Assembly: GCA_012934845.2 (NCBI GenBank)
Contig: WNNJ02003179.1
Coordinates: 58,810-122,809 of the forward strand
DNA length: 64,000 bases
Direction of reading: 5' to 3'
DNA from: Pomphorhynchus laevis
Lineage: Eukaryota > Acanthocephala > Palaeacanthocephala > Echinorhynchida > Pomphorhynchidae
The notes beneath the pieces were generated by a model. It was not told the origin of the DNA and ran no database searches. It worked only from the letters and a program-made list of their open reading frames with translations. Position 1 is the first letter of the stretch; each line of letters opens with the position of its first letter. The translations under genes and the position numbers were made by a program. Shown piece by piece: positions 11,040-22,941 of the stretch.

Positions 11040-13670
11040 GTTATATTAAACGTGTGTGCAAAAGTAAAGTTCCTCATTATGGGGAACTCATCGTTGCAGG
11101 AAAATTCAAACGTAAAGCGAATGAATTCCTCTAATACAATGAGTAAGTATTTTTTGTACTTGAGAGTATCGAACGTTTGAAGTCGACTGTTATGCTCAAG
11201 TAATAAAATGAATGGTCTTGGGAAGTTTAAACATGGTTTAATTTTACAACATATCTTATAGTCGGCGGAGATTTTCTTCATCACAAGAATAAAACAAGTT
11301 ATAGGTTCGAGTAAATGCAGATGCGTGGATTTCTTCAAGACTTTGAATCCTCTCAAATAGTGTAAATACGAGTGATATCATCATTTGTTTTTCAGGCTTG
11401 TACGCAATATCGGATTTAAAACGAAATAAATCTAACATTCATCTTTCGATTGCATATTCTCGATCCGATTTATAACTCTACTTTTATACGAAATAGACAT
11501 TTGGTCTGTAAACAAATTAATCGGTTTCCCAATTAGATAATGACATCCTTTTTCTTAAAGCATCGACAATCGCACGTGTCCCGGCAACATTTCCGAAAGG
11601 CGGACACAACTAGGCAAGAAAAAAATTATAAAAAACGAAAGACCTTTATTAGACATTTAAAAAACATCTTTCATTTTTTTGCAGCATAGTGTAGGTAAAT
11701 TTTGAAATTAAAATTTGAACTATTTTGTGTCCGCCTTTCGGAAATGTTGCCCGTGTCTCTTTTTCGATCATCAAAGTAGCTTCATTCAGCTCCGTTTAAA
11801 GTTCGTGAAAAGATAAGGCGATGGGCGTTTATCCTTACGGAGTGAAGCGCCAATCACAACAGAAGAAGCATCGATGTGCACCGTAAAGTTTTATTTTCGT
11901 CAATGTGAAAGATTACGGCACTAATTACATCCTTTTCAGAGATTTGAATGTCTGATTTTATCTTCCTTCAAAGGTAGATTTAATGAGCAATTACTTTTGA
12001 ATAATAAATAACCAGTCATTGCTTTACGCTGATTTAAGGTCACTAAAACCTGTACGCACGCCAGTGGAATAACTTGGTTCTATGATTTGTTCATTCAGTA
12101 ATCTGTCAATTTCGCTTTTGATAAAAAAATCAATCTGATCAGGAACATCGTATTTGTTTTGACTTGATATATTTTCATCCTGGGTTAAATATCTTAATAG
12201 TATAGATAGTTCAATATTAGTAGAGGTATGTACATAGTACCATGGATTCACCGCTACTTTCAAAATAAAATTCGATATTAGGAAACGTTCGTATAAAAAA
12301 AGTCTGATGATAACGTCTGAACACAGTCTATCGATAACGGAAAAAGTTTTTCATATAGAATTTGTCTTAAAACCTTATATAACTATATGACGTTTATATT
12401 CATTAAAGTTGTTTTATTATACATATGAAGTTTATATTTATGAAGTTTTTATTTTATCTATATGAAGATCCTTCCGGGGTAAATGAAGCAAAATTGGATG
12501 TAGCAATATTATCATCTTGCTTAGTGTGTAGCGCGTATTCAATAATCGTAAAGATCGATTTCCTTTTTCTGCGTTTGTTCCGTTTCGTGACGGATTCCGC
12601 CTTTTCGGTCTCCATTTGATTCTATTGTTTGACGGAAGAACGTGGCCGTACCATTGCAGTTGCCTCTCGCGAAGTTCATTGAGACAGCGTTTTATAATGT
12701 TGATGCGACAGTTTTGTTTTACGACTGGTTGTCTCGAAGTCTATCGCCAACCGTCATCCTTTCTCAGCAAGGCTTGGAAACAGCCATGGCGGAGTTTATA
12801 ATCATAAAGTCCGATGACTGATAAAATTAATAACTTAAATTATCGACTATGGTAGATAAATTAGTGAATAAACACTGTAATTAGTGCTTGACACAAGTTT
12901 GTAATGTACCATCATCTCTATTCGATCGACAAATCTTGCTAAAATGCCCGATTTTTCTACACTTATAACAAGTACAAGGAAGAGCTGGACAATCTTCAGA
13001 ATGTTTAATTTTACCGTCACAAATGAACATGCCCATTTTAAATATTTCGAAGCAGCATATTGCCTATCAAATCCGACGTACCTATCGATAGATGTCCTTT
13101 TAGAATCTTGATAATGAGTACGAACGATTCTGGAATTCGCAATCAGTGCAGCGATTATGCCATATTCAGGTATATGTGTCGAGGTGTGTGTTTTTACTTG
13201 TAGCTCGGCCAACTTGAGTAATTGAATCTTCCAATGGGCGTTGGCGTACATGATCGGAAATGAATTCAGTTATAATGACATCGAGAAGAACGTCGTCCAA
13301 AATTGGTTTGCTGAAACGTCTTCAAACTTGCAATGTTGGCAAGAATTCTTAGTTTAGATAGAAAACGTTGGAATGGTTTGTCAATTTATTTTTTACTTGA
13401 TTTGAGAATACGAAGGAATATATCTGTTTACCGAATTTACGTATCGATCTGATTGTAACTGCATAATCTTCGAATGACGTTCAAGATCGTACAATTTTTG
13501 GTATTGCGAAAAGTTGATCAGAGTATACAGCTTTTCTTCATCCATTCAATCTCGAGTTTGGAAATGCGATTATTGAATGTGACGAGTCAATGTTGATAAT
13601 TGTTAGAGCGTTTGCATAGTTTGGACACGTAACCAACCTTACGGGTTTTTGATGTGTATCCGACATCGTG
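11040..13670 (-). mobile_element. Ty3/Gypsy-like LTR retrotransposon fossil, broken
   Basis: This is a minus-strand remnant with its parts in Gypsy order. A gag-like region with one CCHC zinc knuckle lies near 12.9-13.67 kb. The reverse transcriptase start is near 12.0-12.26 kb, RNase H near 11.4-11.9 kb, and what looks like the beginning of an integrase zinc-binding region near 11.04-11.3 kb. It is interrupted many times and looks old. I could not identify its LTRs. A small MITE is inserted in its RNase H region. Confidence 0.7.
11583..11751. mobile_element. MITE with 27-bp perfect terminal inverted repeats
   Basis: A 169-bp element has perfect 27-bp inverted ends (11583-11609 and 11725-11751) beginning GGCAACATTTCCGAAAGGCG. 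It is flanked by CGTGTCCC on the left and CGTGTCTC on the right, an 8-bp target-site duplication with one difference. It has no coding capacity. An 8-bp duplication fits several DNA transposon superfamilies, for example hAT. It lies inside the Gypsy-like fossil and so is younger than it. Confidence 0.9.
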
Positions 13671-14639
13671 AATTGTAATATTGTCGAATAAATGGTAAAG
13701 AAACAGATCAGTTAACTAAGTCCATGTTTTTTGTATTAAACTTAAGATAACCAATATAACTCTCAAGCATAACCAATATATTGTCGATCGAATATGTAAA
13801 CGAGGTATTTCATAGCTCGTTTATTAGATCGCTTGGCATTTTATACACTAAGGCTTTTGTTAATAAATAAAAATAAGCGTTGCGAAGGGTTATGTTAATA
13901 CATTCCAATAAATGCTTAAATGTTATACTTGATTAAGACATACTTGTTTACTTGCCATACCATTCATACTTGTTAAATGCCCTAATACATCAAACATCTC
14001 AAGACACATCAAACTCAATAGTTGCTACTGCAACGTTCTAATCATTCCTTGAAAATATATTGAGTTATGATTGATAAAATACTTAATAAATTAATCAGAT
14101 CAGTTAACTGATTCTACGTTTATTGCACTTTAAACACAAATGTAAAATGCAAAAGATTTTCTATATTTAATATTTTTATAAAATAAAAATTTTTAAATTT
14201 AATTTTTATAAACTGATTAATAGATAATATACGTACAATTAGAATTTAGATCGAATAATTAAATAATAATTAAATAATAAAATTAATAATTGTTTTTAGA
14301 TTTTCTATAATTTTAATCAAGTTAAAAAATAAAAATAAACTATTAAGAACTATTATGTTATAACATTGCAGATTAAATAGCGAATAAACAAAAGTGATTT
14401 AAAAGTAATTATCATCCTTAAAGTTAATAAAATGATAAATTACAAATGATCTTTTAATCTTATTGAATATACAATACTTAGTTCAATATTTACCTTGAGT
14501 TTTCAACGATCATCAGGTATTGAATTTTTACTAAAAAATTCAATTTTAACTATCTTATTAATTAATTAAATAATTAATTATTATAAATTATTTAATTTTA
14601 ACATAATGTTTGACACATATCTCGATCATTAGAATCGTT
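13671..14639. other. AT-rich spacer with two R1 end motifs
   Basis: Copies of the R1 end motif occur at about 13703-13730 and 14093-14122 on the + strand, the second followed by the family's AT-rich arm. Nothing else is recognisable. Confidence 0.5.
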
Positions 14640-15190
14640 TATTGCATGCGAAATTGCAGGAAGGTCGCTTAGTGCTTAAAGTATTATTAAATAATAATTT
14701 TATTTATATATTTATAGATACAAAATCAACTGTAAGTAATAATCTTCCGTACAGCGAAAACATCAGAATACTAAGGCATAAAGTAACGATTGCATCGGAT
14801 AAACTGTATCTATGTGTTCGCTACACACGGTTTAATAACATTAATATTTATAAATATTATTATCATGCAGTCGAGCGTGTGACGGGTAATTCAAATGATA
14901 GGAAATCGACCCTGAAATATCCTGTCTTAAATATCTTGAAATCGCTATGGCATAAATCGCATTCAAAGAAAACGCCACTTATTAATTAAGCCCATATACA
15001 CGGATATCACGATCGGCTTTGCATAATTTATATCCCATACCAGGATCGTTGGATTATTGTCGCTGTAAATTTTGTCAAATTCAATGTCCACCCATTTCTC
15101 ATTTGTTTTATTTCCCTGTCCGTTCAAAATTGTCACTTGAGCAAATCCATTCGCTAACTACTGACCTTACACAAATTACACATCCTTGAC
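14640..15190 (+). mobile_element. Possible LINE-delta C-terminal remnant
   Basis: An open frame without ATG runs from 14642 to 14989. In another frame a Cys-rich stretch follows at about 15050-15185 (DYCRCKFCQIQC, then HLFYFP), which resembles the C-terminal Cys motif of the LINE-delta pieces (CVCKFCHEP near 32880 and CICIMCKNEC near 17830). I therefore read the region as a decayed LINE tail rather than a host gene. The earlier half alone could still be an unrecognised exon. Confidence 0.35.
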
Positions 15191-15860
15191 CCAACACGCT
15201 AATGATGCATTTCTTTGATGAAATTTTATTATCTAGTTTAATGTGTTATTCGAACCCAGAGTATATTATTTAGAATTAATCTATAAACTATTTTTTACTT
15301 AATAGTTTAAATTTATTTTAAATTATATTGATTATTTATATACTTTAAAATATTTTGTTTAATTTTATTTTTATAATTCCTAATTTAAAATATGCATTAA
15401 TTAAATTGTAGAAATGAATTTTAAGCAAATCATTATCATTACAAATTATGGCAATTCTTAAAATTTCATTATTTAATGTATTATATTAAATATCATATCA
15501 GATGGTATGCATGAATGCTCATGCAAAAATATGTTTCTTGTAAATTTAAATATGTCATCTTTACGATATAAATTAATAGTAGTTTTAATTAATGTGAATT
15601 TAATGTTCATATGTAGGTATACACCTTCTTTATCATTAACATTGGTTTTGTTAAGAATAAGACTACCTGAATAAATAATTAAATAGTTAAACAAAACATA
15701 TTATTTATTATTCATCTATAAAAAATTACCGATAAGAGTTTAAATTTGATTTTTATAATATTTTGTTGGTTTTCTATTTTTTATTTTCTGTTTGATTTTA
15801 TTTTTATAGTAACCGAGTTTAAATTATGCATCTATTAAATTATTTAAATTATTTTGAACG
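15150..15860 (+). repeat. R1 foldback repeat, right-arm pieces
   Basis: The segment 15150-15290 matches the R1 copy at 60 kb through GCTAATGATG, a TCTAGT block and GTATATTATTTA. A second piece, 15690-15850, matches its next part (TATTATTTATTATTCATC, then AAGAGTTTAAATTT). The two pieces are separated by unrelated AT-rich DNA or a duplication. Confidence 0.5.
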
Positions 15861-17728
15861 CCAATAATATTACATATATATTAAGCAAACGGCAAAAACG
15901 GTTAAAAATTTTTCTTTTCATAAAGGATATATCATATTAAAACATTAACAACGTTTATAATTTTATGGGCGATAAAATATGCGATTTTAATCTAGATTTC
16001 AAGTATCATTTTATTCTGAATCACTGTGCATGATTTTATACACATTATTAGACTAGTTGTTTGTGGATCTAGTTCCTAATATAGCTTGCATTATCCCGTT
16101 AATCATTGCTGATATTTTTTACTTTGGATTCCATCAAGTACAGATATAATTAAAAAATTAATTTAATTACATAATATATTAAAAATATTATTATATATTA
16201 TATTATTAGATATTATCAATATCGGTTATTTTTATTAAAAATAACTTATATGATCCATATTTTAAATTTTGAATTCTGGAGCGGGATCAATAAAACACTA
16301 ATTTATTTTTGTTTGGACAGCTGCTGCTATCATCATCAGAAACAAAACGTACAATTTGTTAGCTATACAATACTAATTAGTTATACTATTTAATTAAGTA
16401 ATTAGTATAACTAATTAGTTATACGTACAATTTGTTATTTATTTTCTTATATATTGTTATTTATTATTCAATTCATAAAATTTGATTTTTATTTAAAATT
16501 TTAATTTTTTATTTAAACTTGATATAAATATAAATTTTGTAAAACCTTATATTCTTATTTATTTTTATTTTTATTTATATAAATATTAAATACGAATACT
16601 CAGTTATATGATGATCTGATTTGTTCTGCTGACAAGTTTTTATTGACCTGTGGACTTTGCTTTCCCCGTAATATAATCACTGTCAGAAATACTGACAAAT
16701 AGTATTTATAAACAGGATAATATCATAATTAAAGTTTGAATATTTATAAAGAATTTTTTAAAAGCAGTGTACTTTAAATATAATAAGTAGAAAATTGAAA
16801 CAAAGCGATATTAGAAAACTAGAATATTTAGATATTAAGTTTTACAGAAGTAAAAACTTTAATAGTCAAATGCGGTTTTGCCGTATTTTCTACTATCAAT
16901 AAATAAAAATTAAAAGTATATCCAATTTTTCTGACTTATGTGTTATTAGAAAAATCAAGAAAGTAAAGCCACTTGAAAAACTAATTGAGAAATATCATAC
17001 AGCAAGTTTCCAAGCATCCAAGTGTCCGGTGATGATTTGCTCAATAAGCACAGAGGACAAGTATGATAACGATTTAATGATATTACAATATTAATGTTAT
17101 CTAAATATTGATTGATGAAATAACTTTTGCATTGTTGGAATAATATTTTATTCAGAGTTAATATCTTCGATTTGATAATTGAGATTATCGAAAATGTGGT
17201 TCGATTGTCCTACGGTTAATGTAGAAGCAAATGTCTGTTTTGTAATAAATTCAGGATATTATAGTAAAAATAAAAATTAATAATGAAAAGTTGATATTTT
17301 TACTAATAAAGAATTTGAATTTGAATTTACTTTATTAAAATAAATAATTAATGTACCTTAATAATTTATTAATTTAGTTTACTTTAATAATTCTTGTTGG
17401 GCTATGCTAATCGCACGACTAAAAATTTATGAACATTTTGTTGAAATTCATAGTTTTGGGCGATATGAGTTAATAAAAAAAAGTTAATAACGAAAAGTTA
17501 AAAATTTACTTTATTAAAATACATAATTAATTTACTTTAATAATTTATATTAACTAACAAATATTTGTTAGTTAATGTACATGTATGGTCTTTGTTATCC
17601 ATGGACTTTTGTTTTTGGTGCTTCAAACAAAGCAAAAATTTTGTTTCTATAATAATAAGAGCAATTTATTAATACCACTTTACCTTTCTGTATTGGGCAT
17701 AACAAAACAGAAAGAATATAACTGATTT
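15861..17728. other. AT-rich intergenic DNA
   Basis: No coding sequence was recognised. It contains a minus-strand R1 arm (about 16430-16622, end motif at 16591-16622), a Penelope-type motif (16265-16355), and an imperfect direct duplication of an AT-rich block near 17300-17400 and 17490-17550. Confidence 0.5.
16265..16355 (-). ncRNA. Candidate hammerhead-like remnant of a Penelope-like element
   Basis: On the minus strand, TTTTGTTTCTGATGA (CUGAUGA core at 16339-16333) is followed by a perfect 6-bp stem II, GATAGC / GCTGTC with loop AGCA. It then runs through an AAAC-type junction to AATAAATTAGTGTTTTATTG. This order is known from Penelope-like element terminal repeats. The second core strand matches the consensus imperfectly, so it is probably a dead remnant. 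No associated ORF was found. Confidence 0.45.
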
Positions 17729-18960
17729 TCAAAACCTTCTAGGATCAATATCCGATAATGATAATTCTTTTAAGATCGAGCATTCAATGACGTGCAGTAT
17801 ACTAGTACATTCGTTTTTGCACATAATACAGATGCATGATACTGAACGTTCGTGATCTGGCATTCGAATAGCACAAGATTTATCGTGATAACCATGTACT
17901 GAGGCTCTCCAGATCAGGGGTAATTTTATGGCACATGCTTCTCTCCATTTTGTCTGTGTGAACACCGGAGTGAGGTAGTACTTCGAAGCGATTGAATTCG
18001 TCTGTTGAGTGAACCTGCGCAGATTCATTGTAAATGCTGATGTGTGTTCGAGTTTGAGCATTGATCTTATTATTGTTAAACATGGTCCCAACAAAGAAAG
18101 TGTCGCAACTACCGACGATGAACATTTGGGAGATAACCCTACTATTCGCTTTATGAATCTCCATTGACACTTGTCTAACTGATTGAAATTAAATGCAGTT
18201 AAGTCTGACCATATAACTGATATATAGTATGAGATTATTATTACTATAGACCACCAAAAGAGTGCACAGGATCATACAGGGGCATCACAATATTAAAAAT
18301 GAAAATATAAAGAAACTAAAATCAAACAAGACAAAAAATGTCAAAAAAGACAGTCAAAGAAAATTGAGAGCGCGTCCATATTGTCCTTCAACTTGTTTTT
18401 AAGAAGATCCTTCAAAGTCCTCCGATAAGTGGGCATCACAATTTTCATTGGGAGGATGTTCCATACTTCGAAAATAACGGAGAGCTGCTTGAAAAGATAG
18501 TGATCCAAGATTTCTTGCAGAAGAGGTAGCTACTATAAGTTCTAAATATTTGTGATGAAGGTGATTAGTAAACGACCATTTCGAGGAAAGAACTCCCAAG
18601 TAATCATATTCCAATTATTCGTTATTTATTATCAGTCTATCACACCGACATTAGGAAGCGCCTAAGCGAAATTTTAGTGCTTTTGATTTGCTTGTATTTA
18701 CCGTTAACTGATTAGAAAGATAATAAGACGATAGATCTTCTAACGCAGTATGAACGGACGAGAGGTTTTTAGTTAATATTACCAGATCATCAGCATAGAG
18801 AGCACACGAGGCTTCACTCGACGTATTACAAATATGCGTCGGCAAATAATAAGATTTTCTTAACAGATACATACATAAGTCGATAAATACACATAAACAC
18901 ATAGTTCGATGAAATAACATTTTTCTACGTTCTATCTTCGCCAACAATTTCTTCTGACTT
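17729..18960 (-). mobile_element. LINE-delta fragment (RT and C-terminal Cys motif)
   Basis: In reading direction, an open frame at 18947-18651 contains CALYADDLVILTKNLSSVHT (RT YADD motif) and SNQLTVNTSKSKALKF. The frame at 18614-18399 continues with DYLGVLSSKWSFTNH. The frame at 18094-17729 ends with WREACAIKLPLIWRAS and a CICIMCKNEC...HVIEC motif, a Cys/His cluster of the kind at the C-terminus of several LINE polyproteins. ORF1 and most of the RT fingers are missing. The tail of the alpha family lies immediately upstream. Confidence 0.7.
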
Positions 18961-19065
18961 CTATACTTTCACGCCCTCAGATCCAGAGGGATCTGGAAGG
19001 GGGAACCAGCGCACAGCCTTCCTACTAAGCCATTCGGGGTCTCTCACCCCGTATTTTGTTGCTAA
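18961..19065 (-). mobile_element. LINE-alpha 3'-tail fragment
   Basis: About 100 bp resembles the 3'UTR of the adjacent alpha copy (the blocks GGTCTCTCACCC and CGCCCTCAGATCC against GGTCTTTCACCC and CGGCCTCAAATCC). It is a severely 5'-truncated insertion or a duplicated tail, and it lies directly beyond the 3' end of the larger copy. Confidence 0.6.
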
Positions 19066-19265
19066 TAAATAAAGACTTTGTTAACTAACACAGAAAAACA
19101 TCAAAAAAATAAAATAAAATAGTATAAGACACAATCCGAGTTTAGACAATATCTTCTTTGCATCTTCTTCTTTGTCTTCCCTGCACTTACGGCCTCAAAT
19201 CCAAGGTGATCTGAGCCCCCAACCGATCCAACACGCCGACTTCCGACTAAACCACCCAGGGTCTT

Positions 19266-20747
19266 TCACCCCCCCCCGAAGAGTCCAGTCGGCACGGCAC
19301 GGACTATGCTGGGTAAACGAGAGACGAGGAGCTTAAGAAACCTTAGCCTTTGCTCTGGGGGACGTCCTCTCGAAAAGAAGACTAATCCCGAAATAGCCCA
19401 GGTGCCCCACAGGCGCACCTGAGTTTTTTCTTTCAATGACAGATGCTGGGCCCGTTTCAGAGCCCATCTAGCTTTCATCAGGAGACATTTAAGTTTATTC
19501 AGGTCATCATTGGCCGACCAGCTCACCGTAACGGTGAACCCCAGGTATTTTACTCGAATGGTGAAGACAGGGATTGGTTGATTAATCAAAATGGAGGAGA
19601 GGGCAGAGATTGCTAATCTCTTGAGCTTTTGCTTTGTTGCAGGGGCGCCATGAAAGACAACCACCTGCGATTTGGCGGAGTTTAAAATAAGATTGGACTT
19701 GGGTAACTGGTCTTTTAATCTTAAAAAGAAACGGCTGATGTCCGAGACTATGTCTTTGCACCTGCGTCCAGAAAACAGGGCTGTGGTATCATCAGCATAT
19801 ACCACTAGACGTTGTTCGCGTTTAAATATTTTAAAGAGTTCAATGGAGGCAGCAAGATATAAGATAGGAGAAAGTGGAAAACCTTGAGGAACACTTGTAA
19901 TAGGGTAGAACTGACGCGCATTAGGGTCGTCTTCATAGTAAAATCGCTTGGTGTACAGCAGAATCTCCACCCTGTTCACAATTCTCGCAGGCAACCCGAG
20001 GGACCTGAGAGAAGTGATCACAAAGGAAATGGAGATACGGTCAAATACAGCAGAAAAGTCGAGGAAAACAGCCACAACTAAACGATAGCTATTCTCCCGA
20101 CAAAACTGTTTCACTTCACCTACTGCTGAATGGGCCGAGTGACCTTTAACGAACCCATGAAAACCAGGAGGGATCAAATTACGCCTACTCAGGTAGTCGC
20201 AGATTTTACGCGCAAGCGCTTTTTCGTAAATCGACACGAGGGCATTTTGAATCGAAATGGGTCGCAGATCTTTAGGGCATGAGCAGGATTTTTTCTTAGG
20301 AATAAAAACACGCTTACTAATATTGATGCCTGCTACATCGGATGGGGAGGCTAAAAGCATGGTGACGGTTACCTCTCTTCTCTGATCAGCTGTCAAAAGC
20401 TGACAGACCCAAGAATAAAGTGGAGCGACGAATTTGGAGGTGCCCGGGAGTGGACCCAATGAGTTAAGGATATCCGTAACAGATAGATCCCTACACCTGA
20501 AGTTACCCGAAGGCGGGTTGGGTTGAGTTGATTGAGTGGCTCCATAGTTGTGTAGGTCTAGTGACTCCTCCAAAACTTTATCAAGGCCTACATTACCTAT
20601 CCAACCCAATGCTCTATCCTTCCAGCAAACAAACTTCTCCTTCTTGAAAATCTTCCAAAAGGAAGATTGAGAAGGATTAAGACGAGTAATACTCGTCCAA
20701 TCCCTACTCAGCTGGAACCTATATCTAGTGCTCCAGTATTCATTCAA
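19266..20747 (-). CDS. LINE-alpha reverse transcriptase, 493-residue open frame
   Basis: The RT frame is uninterrupted. It holds VFIPKKKSCSCPKDLRPISI (fingers), KGHSAHSAVGEV, VAVFLDFSAVFDRISI (palm motif A), YPITSVPQGFPLSPILYLAA (motif B), VVYADDTTALF (YADD catalytic site) and VRVKYLGFTVTV-like thumb wording near residue 410 (RVKYLGFTVTVSW). It would copy the element's RNA at a nicked target. It is separated from the endonuclease by a shift of frame at about 20745; in the sister copy CQTG/ARQG runs directly into NEYW. Its length and the intact YADD suggest a fairly young element, but it lacks its own endonuclease in frame. Confidence 0.85.
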   Translation of the reverse strand: MNEYWSTRYRFQLSRDWTSITRLNPSQSSFWKIFKKEKFVCWKDRALGWIGNVGLDKVLEESLDLHNYGATQSTQPNPPSGNFRCRDLSVTDILNSLGPLPGTSKFVAPLYSWVCQLLTADQRREVTVTMLLASPSDVAGINISKRVFIPKKKSCSCPKDLRPISIQNALVSIYEKALARKICDYLSRRNLIPPGFHGFVKGHSAHSAVGEVKQFCRENSYRLVVAVFLDFSAVFDRISISFVITSLRSLGLPARIVNRVEILLYTKRFYYEDDPNARQFYPITSVPQGFPLSPILYLAASIELFKIFKREQRLVVYADDTTALFSGRRCKDIVSDISRFFLRLKDQLPKSNLILNSAKSQVVVFHGAPATKQKLKRLAISALSSILINQPIPVFTIRVKYLGFTVTVSWSANDDLNKLKCLLMKARWALKRAQHLSLKEKTQVRLWGTWAISGLVFFSRGRPPEQRLRFLKLLVSRLPSIVRAVPTGLFGGG

Positions 20748-21651
20748 GAGAGCCTGTCTGGCAGAAACAGAGATTAGGGAGATTAAGCAGTTTTGCTAGG
20801 ACCTTGAGATTCATCGGAGTGGGATTGTATATACGACCTTTATAGGTAGTCGATAGAATCGCGGTAGCTTGCGAAAATCGGTAGGTATTAAATTTGGTCA
20901 GACTCCCATTTTCAATTATGGGAAAGAGTTGGAGAGCCGCTTGAAAGAAGACCACTCTGATTGGATCAAAGTGAAACCTCCTTTGAAGCAGCATATCTTC
21001 ATAAATTCTCCAACGAATTAGGTCATGAGAGGTGGACAATTGCTGGCGCGATTGCTCTATGCAGAGGGGCTTTAACAACCACCTCGAGTGAAGCAGTAAA
21101 ATATTGAGGACTGAATTTGTTGATATGCAATGAAAGGTAGGGGAAGGTGGTTTGTGAATAAGATAACCGTTCTTAGCTCTGCGAAGTGCTGCGTTGATCC
21201 AACGACCAGTTCTGTCGTTGAAGTCCCCCAGTATCATGTCATAACCGCTGTCAATAATACCATCCAGAAGGTTACGGTTTTTGTGAATCTCCCCTGGACG
21301 AATATAGACATTGGCTAGACTGAAGCGTTTAACGTTCTTACTAAGTGAAACTACCAAGCAAGACAGGGCTGGGCATGAGTAGTTTAGCAAGAGGGAGGAC
21401 CTTAAGGAGCACTTAACTAAGGTCAAGAGTCCTTGAGATGAAGAGGAGTGAGGTGGGGTTATGTACGGAGTATAGTGGGAACAGATATGCTTTGGAATAA
21501 ATCGAGTAATGTCCTGGGGGAGACGGATAGACCGCGTCTCCTGAAGGACTATAACATCTGCATCTCTACCAGATAAAAATCTAAGGGCGGAAGCACCTCT
21601 CGAGTTCCACTGAAGAATATTCAGTGAAAAAGGCTCACGAGTATTCTGCAT
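20740..21651 (-). CDS. LINE-alpha APE-type endonuclease region
   Basis: The 303-residue frame starts MQNTREPFSLNILQWNSRG, with the Asn motif of APE nucleases. It continues with DVIVLQETRSI (catalytic Glu), LANVYIRPGEIH, MILGDFNDRTGRW (Asp/Asn of the active site) and TSHDLIRW (the His-Asp end motif). The block normally read SxLDxL is SVLNILL here, while the sister copy has SILDILL; that replaces a conserved Asp and may make the nuclease inactive. It belongs to the same ORF2 as the RT. Confidence 0.8.
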   Translation of the reverse strand: MQNTREPFSLNILQWNSRGASALRFLSGRDADVIVLQETRSIRLPQDITRFIPKHICSHYTPYITPPHSSSSQGLLTLVKCSLRSSLLLNYSCPALSCLVVSLSKNVKRFSLANVYIRPGEIHKNRNLLDGIIDSGYDMILGDFNDRTGRWINAALRRAKNGYLIHKPPSPTFHCISTNSVLNILLLHSRWLLKPLCIEQSRQQLSTSHDLIRWRIYEDMLLQRRFHFDPIRVVFFQAALQLFPIIENGSLTKFNTYRFSQATAILSTTYKGRIYNPTPMNLKVLAKLLNLPNLCFCQTGSLE

Positions 21652-21774
21652 TGTGATGGATTAGTTGGATGGGGGATTGCCAGCCTAGACAGATCTAGGA
21701 GCAGGAAGGTTTCTCTTCCTACCGCTAGCTCCATCTAGGGTTGGCACTTGCCCCTGGGCAGTATCATCATTTCC

Positions 21775-22941
21775 CTATTGTTTCTGCCTGATCAACTTTC
21801 CAATCTTGATTGGGAAGACGGCGTGAGCAGAGGCCCCCCCCCATTTGTTCGAGGTCTTGAGAGAAGAAACAGGAAGTTCTGGATTCACGAATAGATTTGA
21901 TATAGAGGCCGCTATCAACGCTTGGACCTCTCTTTGAAACGAAACCAAACGCTGATCCATAATCGACAACAGCTCGCTGTCGTTCATCCTGGTTGCGGCT
22001 TGAGAAAAAGAATCAGGTGCCGGCTTAGACGGCCTGGAGGGTTTGATGAATAAAGACATATATTTCTTGAAATGCTCGCATTTCCTGCTCCACGCGGGAT
22101 GCGCTCCTCCACAGTTGGAGCAGGCCAGATTATTTGTGCATTGAAGCGAGGACTCGGCGGAGGGGCAATCTTCATTGCCACATTTCCCACAGCGCTGGAC
22201 CGCACTGCAGCTGGAGGTCTAATGTCCCCATTTGTGACACCTGTGGCAGTGCAAGTAGGTGTATTCTTCCTTGCCAACCACTCTAAACTTGAGGTTAAAA
22301 CCCATAAAGTTGTTGCAGGCGGATTTTTCTAAGAGTTCAGTTTGCCTTATGACGGCTGAGCAGAATCCAACATTAATTGGTAGACCGTTCTTCCCCAACA
22401 GGGGACGTACGTTTTTTATCTTGTAAGTCTTACTAATGAGATGGATTTCTTCTTACTCCATCTGTGTAGGAAGATTACTTATTTTTAGGGAGGCCATAAT
22501 AGGTTTACTCTCAAATTCAGCAATGTCGCAGAAGTTAGCGACGAAGTACCTCTCAAAGCTCTCCAGGAGGTCCTGGGTAGCGAAGGAAATTTTTATGCTG
22601 GTGTCAAAATATCTAACTGAGTTGTAGACTACACGGTTTTTCATACTATGTGCAAACTCTCTTAGAAATTTGTTGTATGGTGCATGTCTTTCTAAAGGCT
22701 TTTTTAAAATGATTATCCCCAAATTTGGAATCTTGGGGATCGGGGGAAGTAATTCCCCAAAATTCTCATCAATATAAGAAGATCCACTAACCTTGTTGTC
22801 TTGAATTGACGAATATTTTGTTTCTGATGATGCTATCTGCAGTAACGAATGGTTTTGCATCGCTACAAAAATATGCAACAGCGATAACACTATCGGACGA
22901 TAAAAGCAATTGAAAAAATTAAAAAAATTCATAATTATCAT
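21775..22941 (-). pseudogene. LINE-alpha ORF1 (gag-like, three CCHC knuckles)
   Basis: The first part (22941-22453) is open. It includes PPIPKIPNLGIIILKKPLER, RVVYNSVRYFDTSIKISFAT and LKISNLPTQ, resembling the RRM-like/gag region of Jockey-type ORF1. After a frame break, a knuckle cluster lies at about 22270-22080: CHRCHKWGH, CGKCGNEDC and CSNCGGAHPAWSRKC. The C-terminal part (22059-21775) is open again. The order and spacing of three knuckles is the usual ORF1 end of this LINE group; the protein would bind element RNA. Confidence 0.75.

Noticed and set aside
14485-14530. CTGATGA on the minus strand with CAATAC/GTATTG pairing outside
   Set aside because: It looked like a hammerhead, but the stretch between CTGATGA and GAAA is too short to form stem II.
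22820-22845. TTTGTTTCTGATGATGC, another hammerhead-like start
   Set aside because: It lies in the readable part of LINE-alpha ORF1 on the other strand, and the second core strand is absent; chance similarity.
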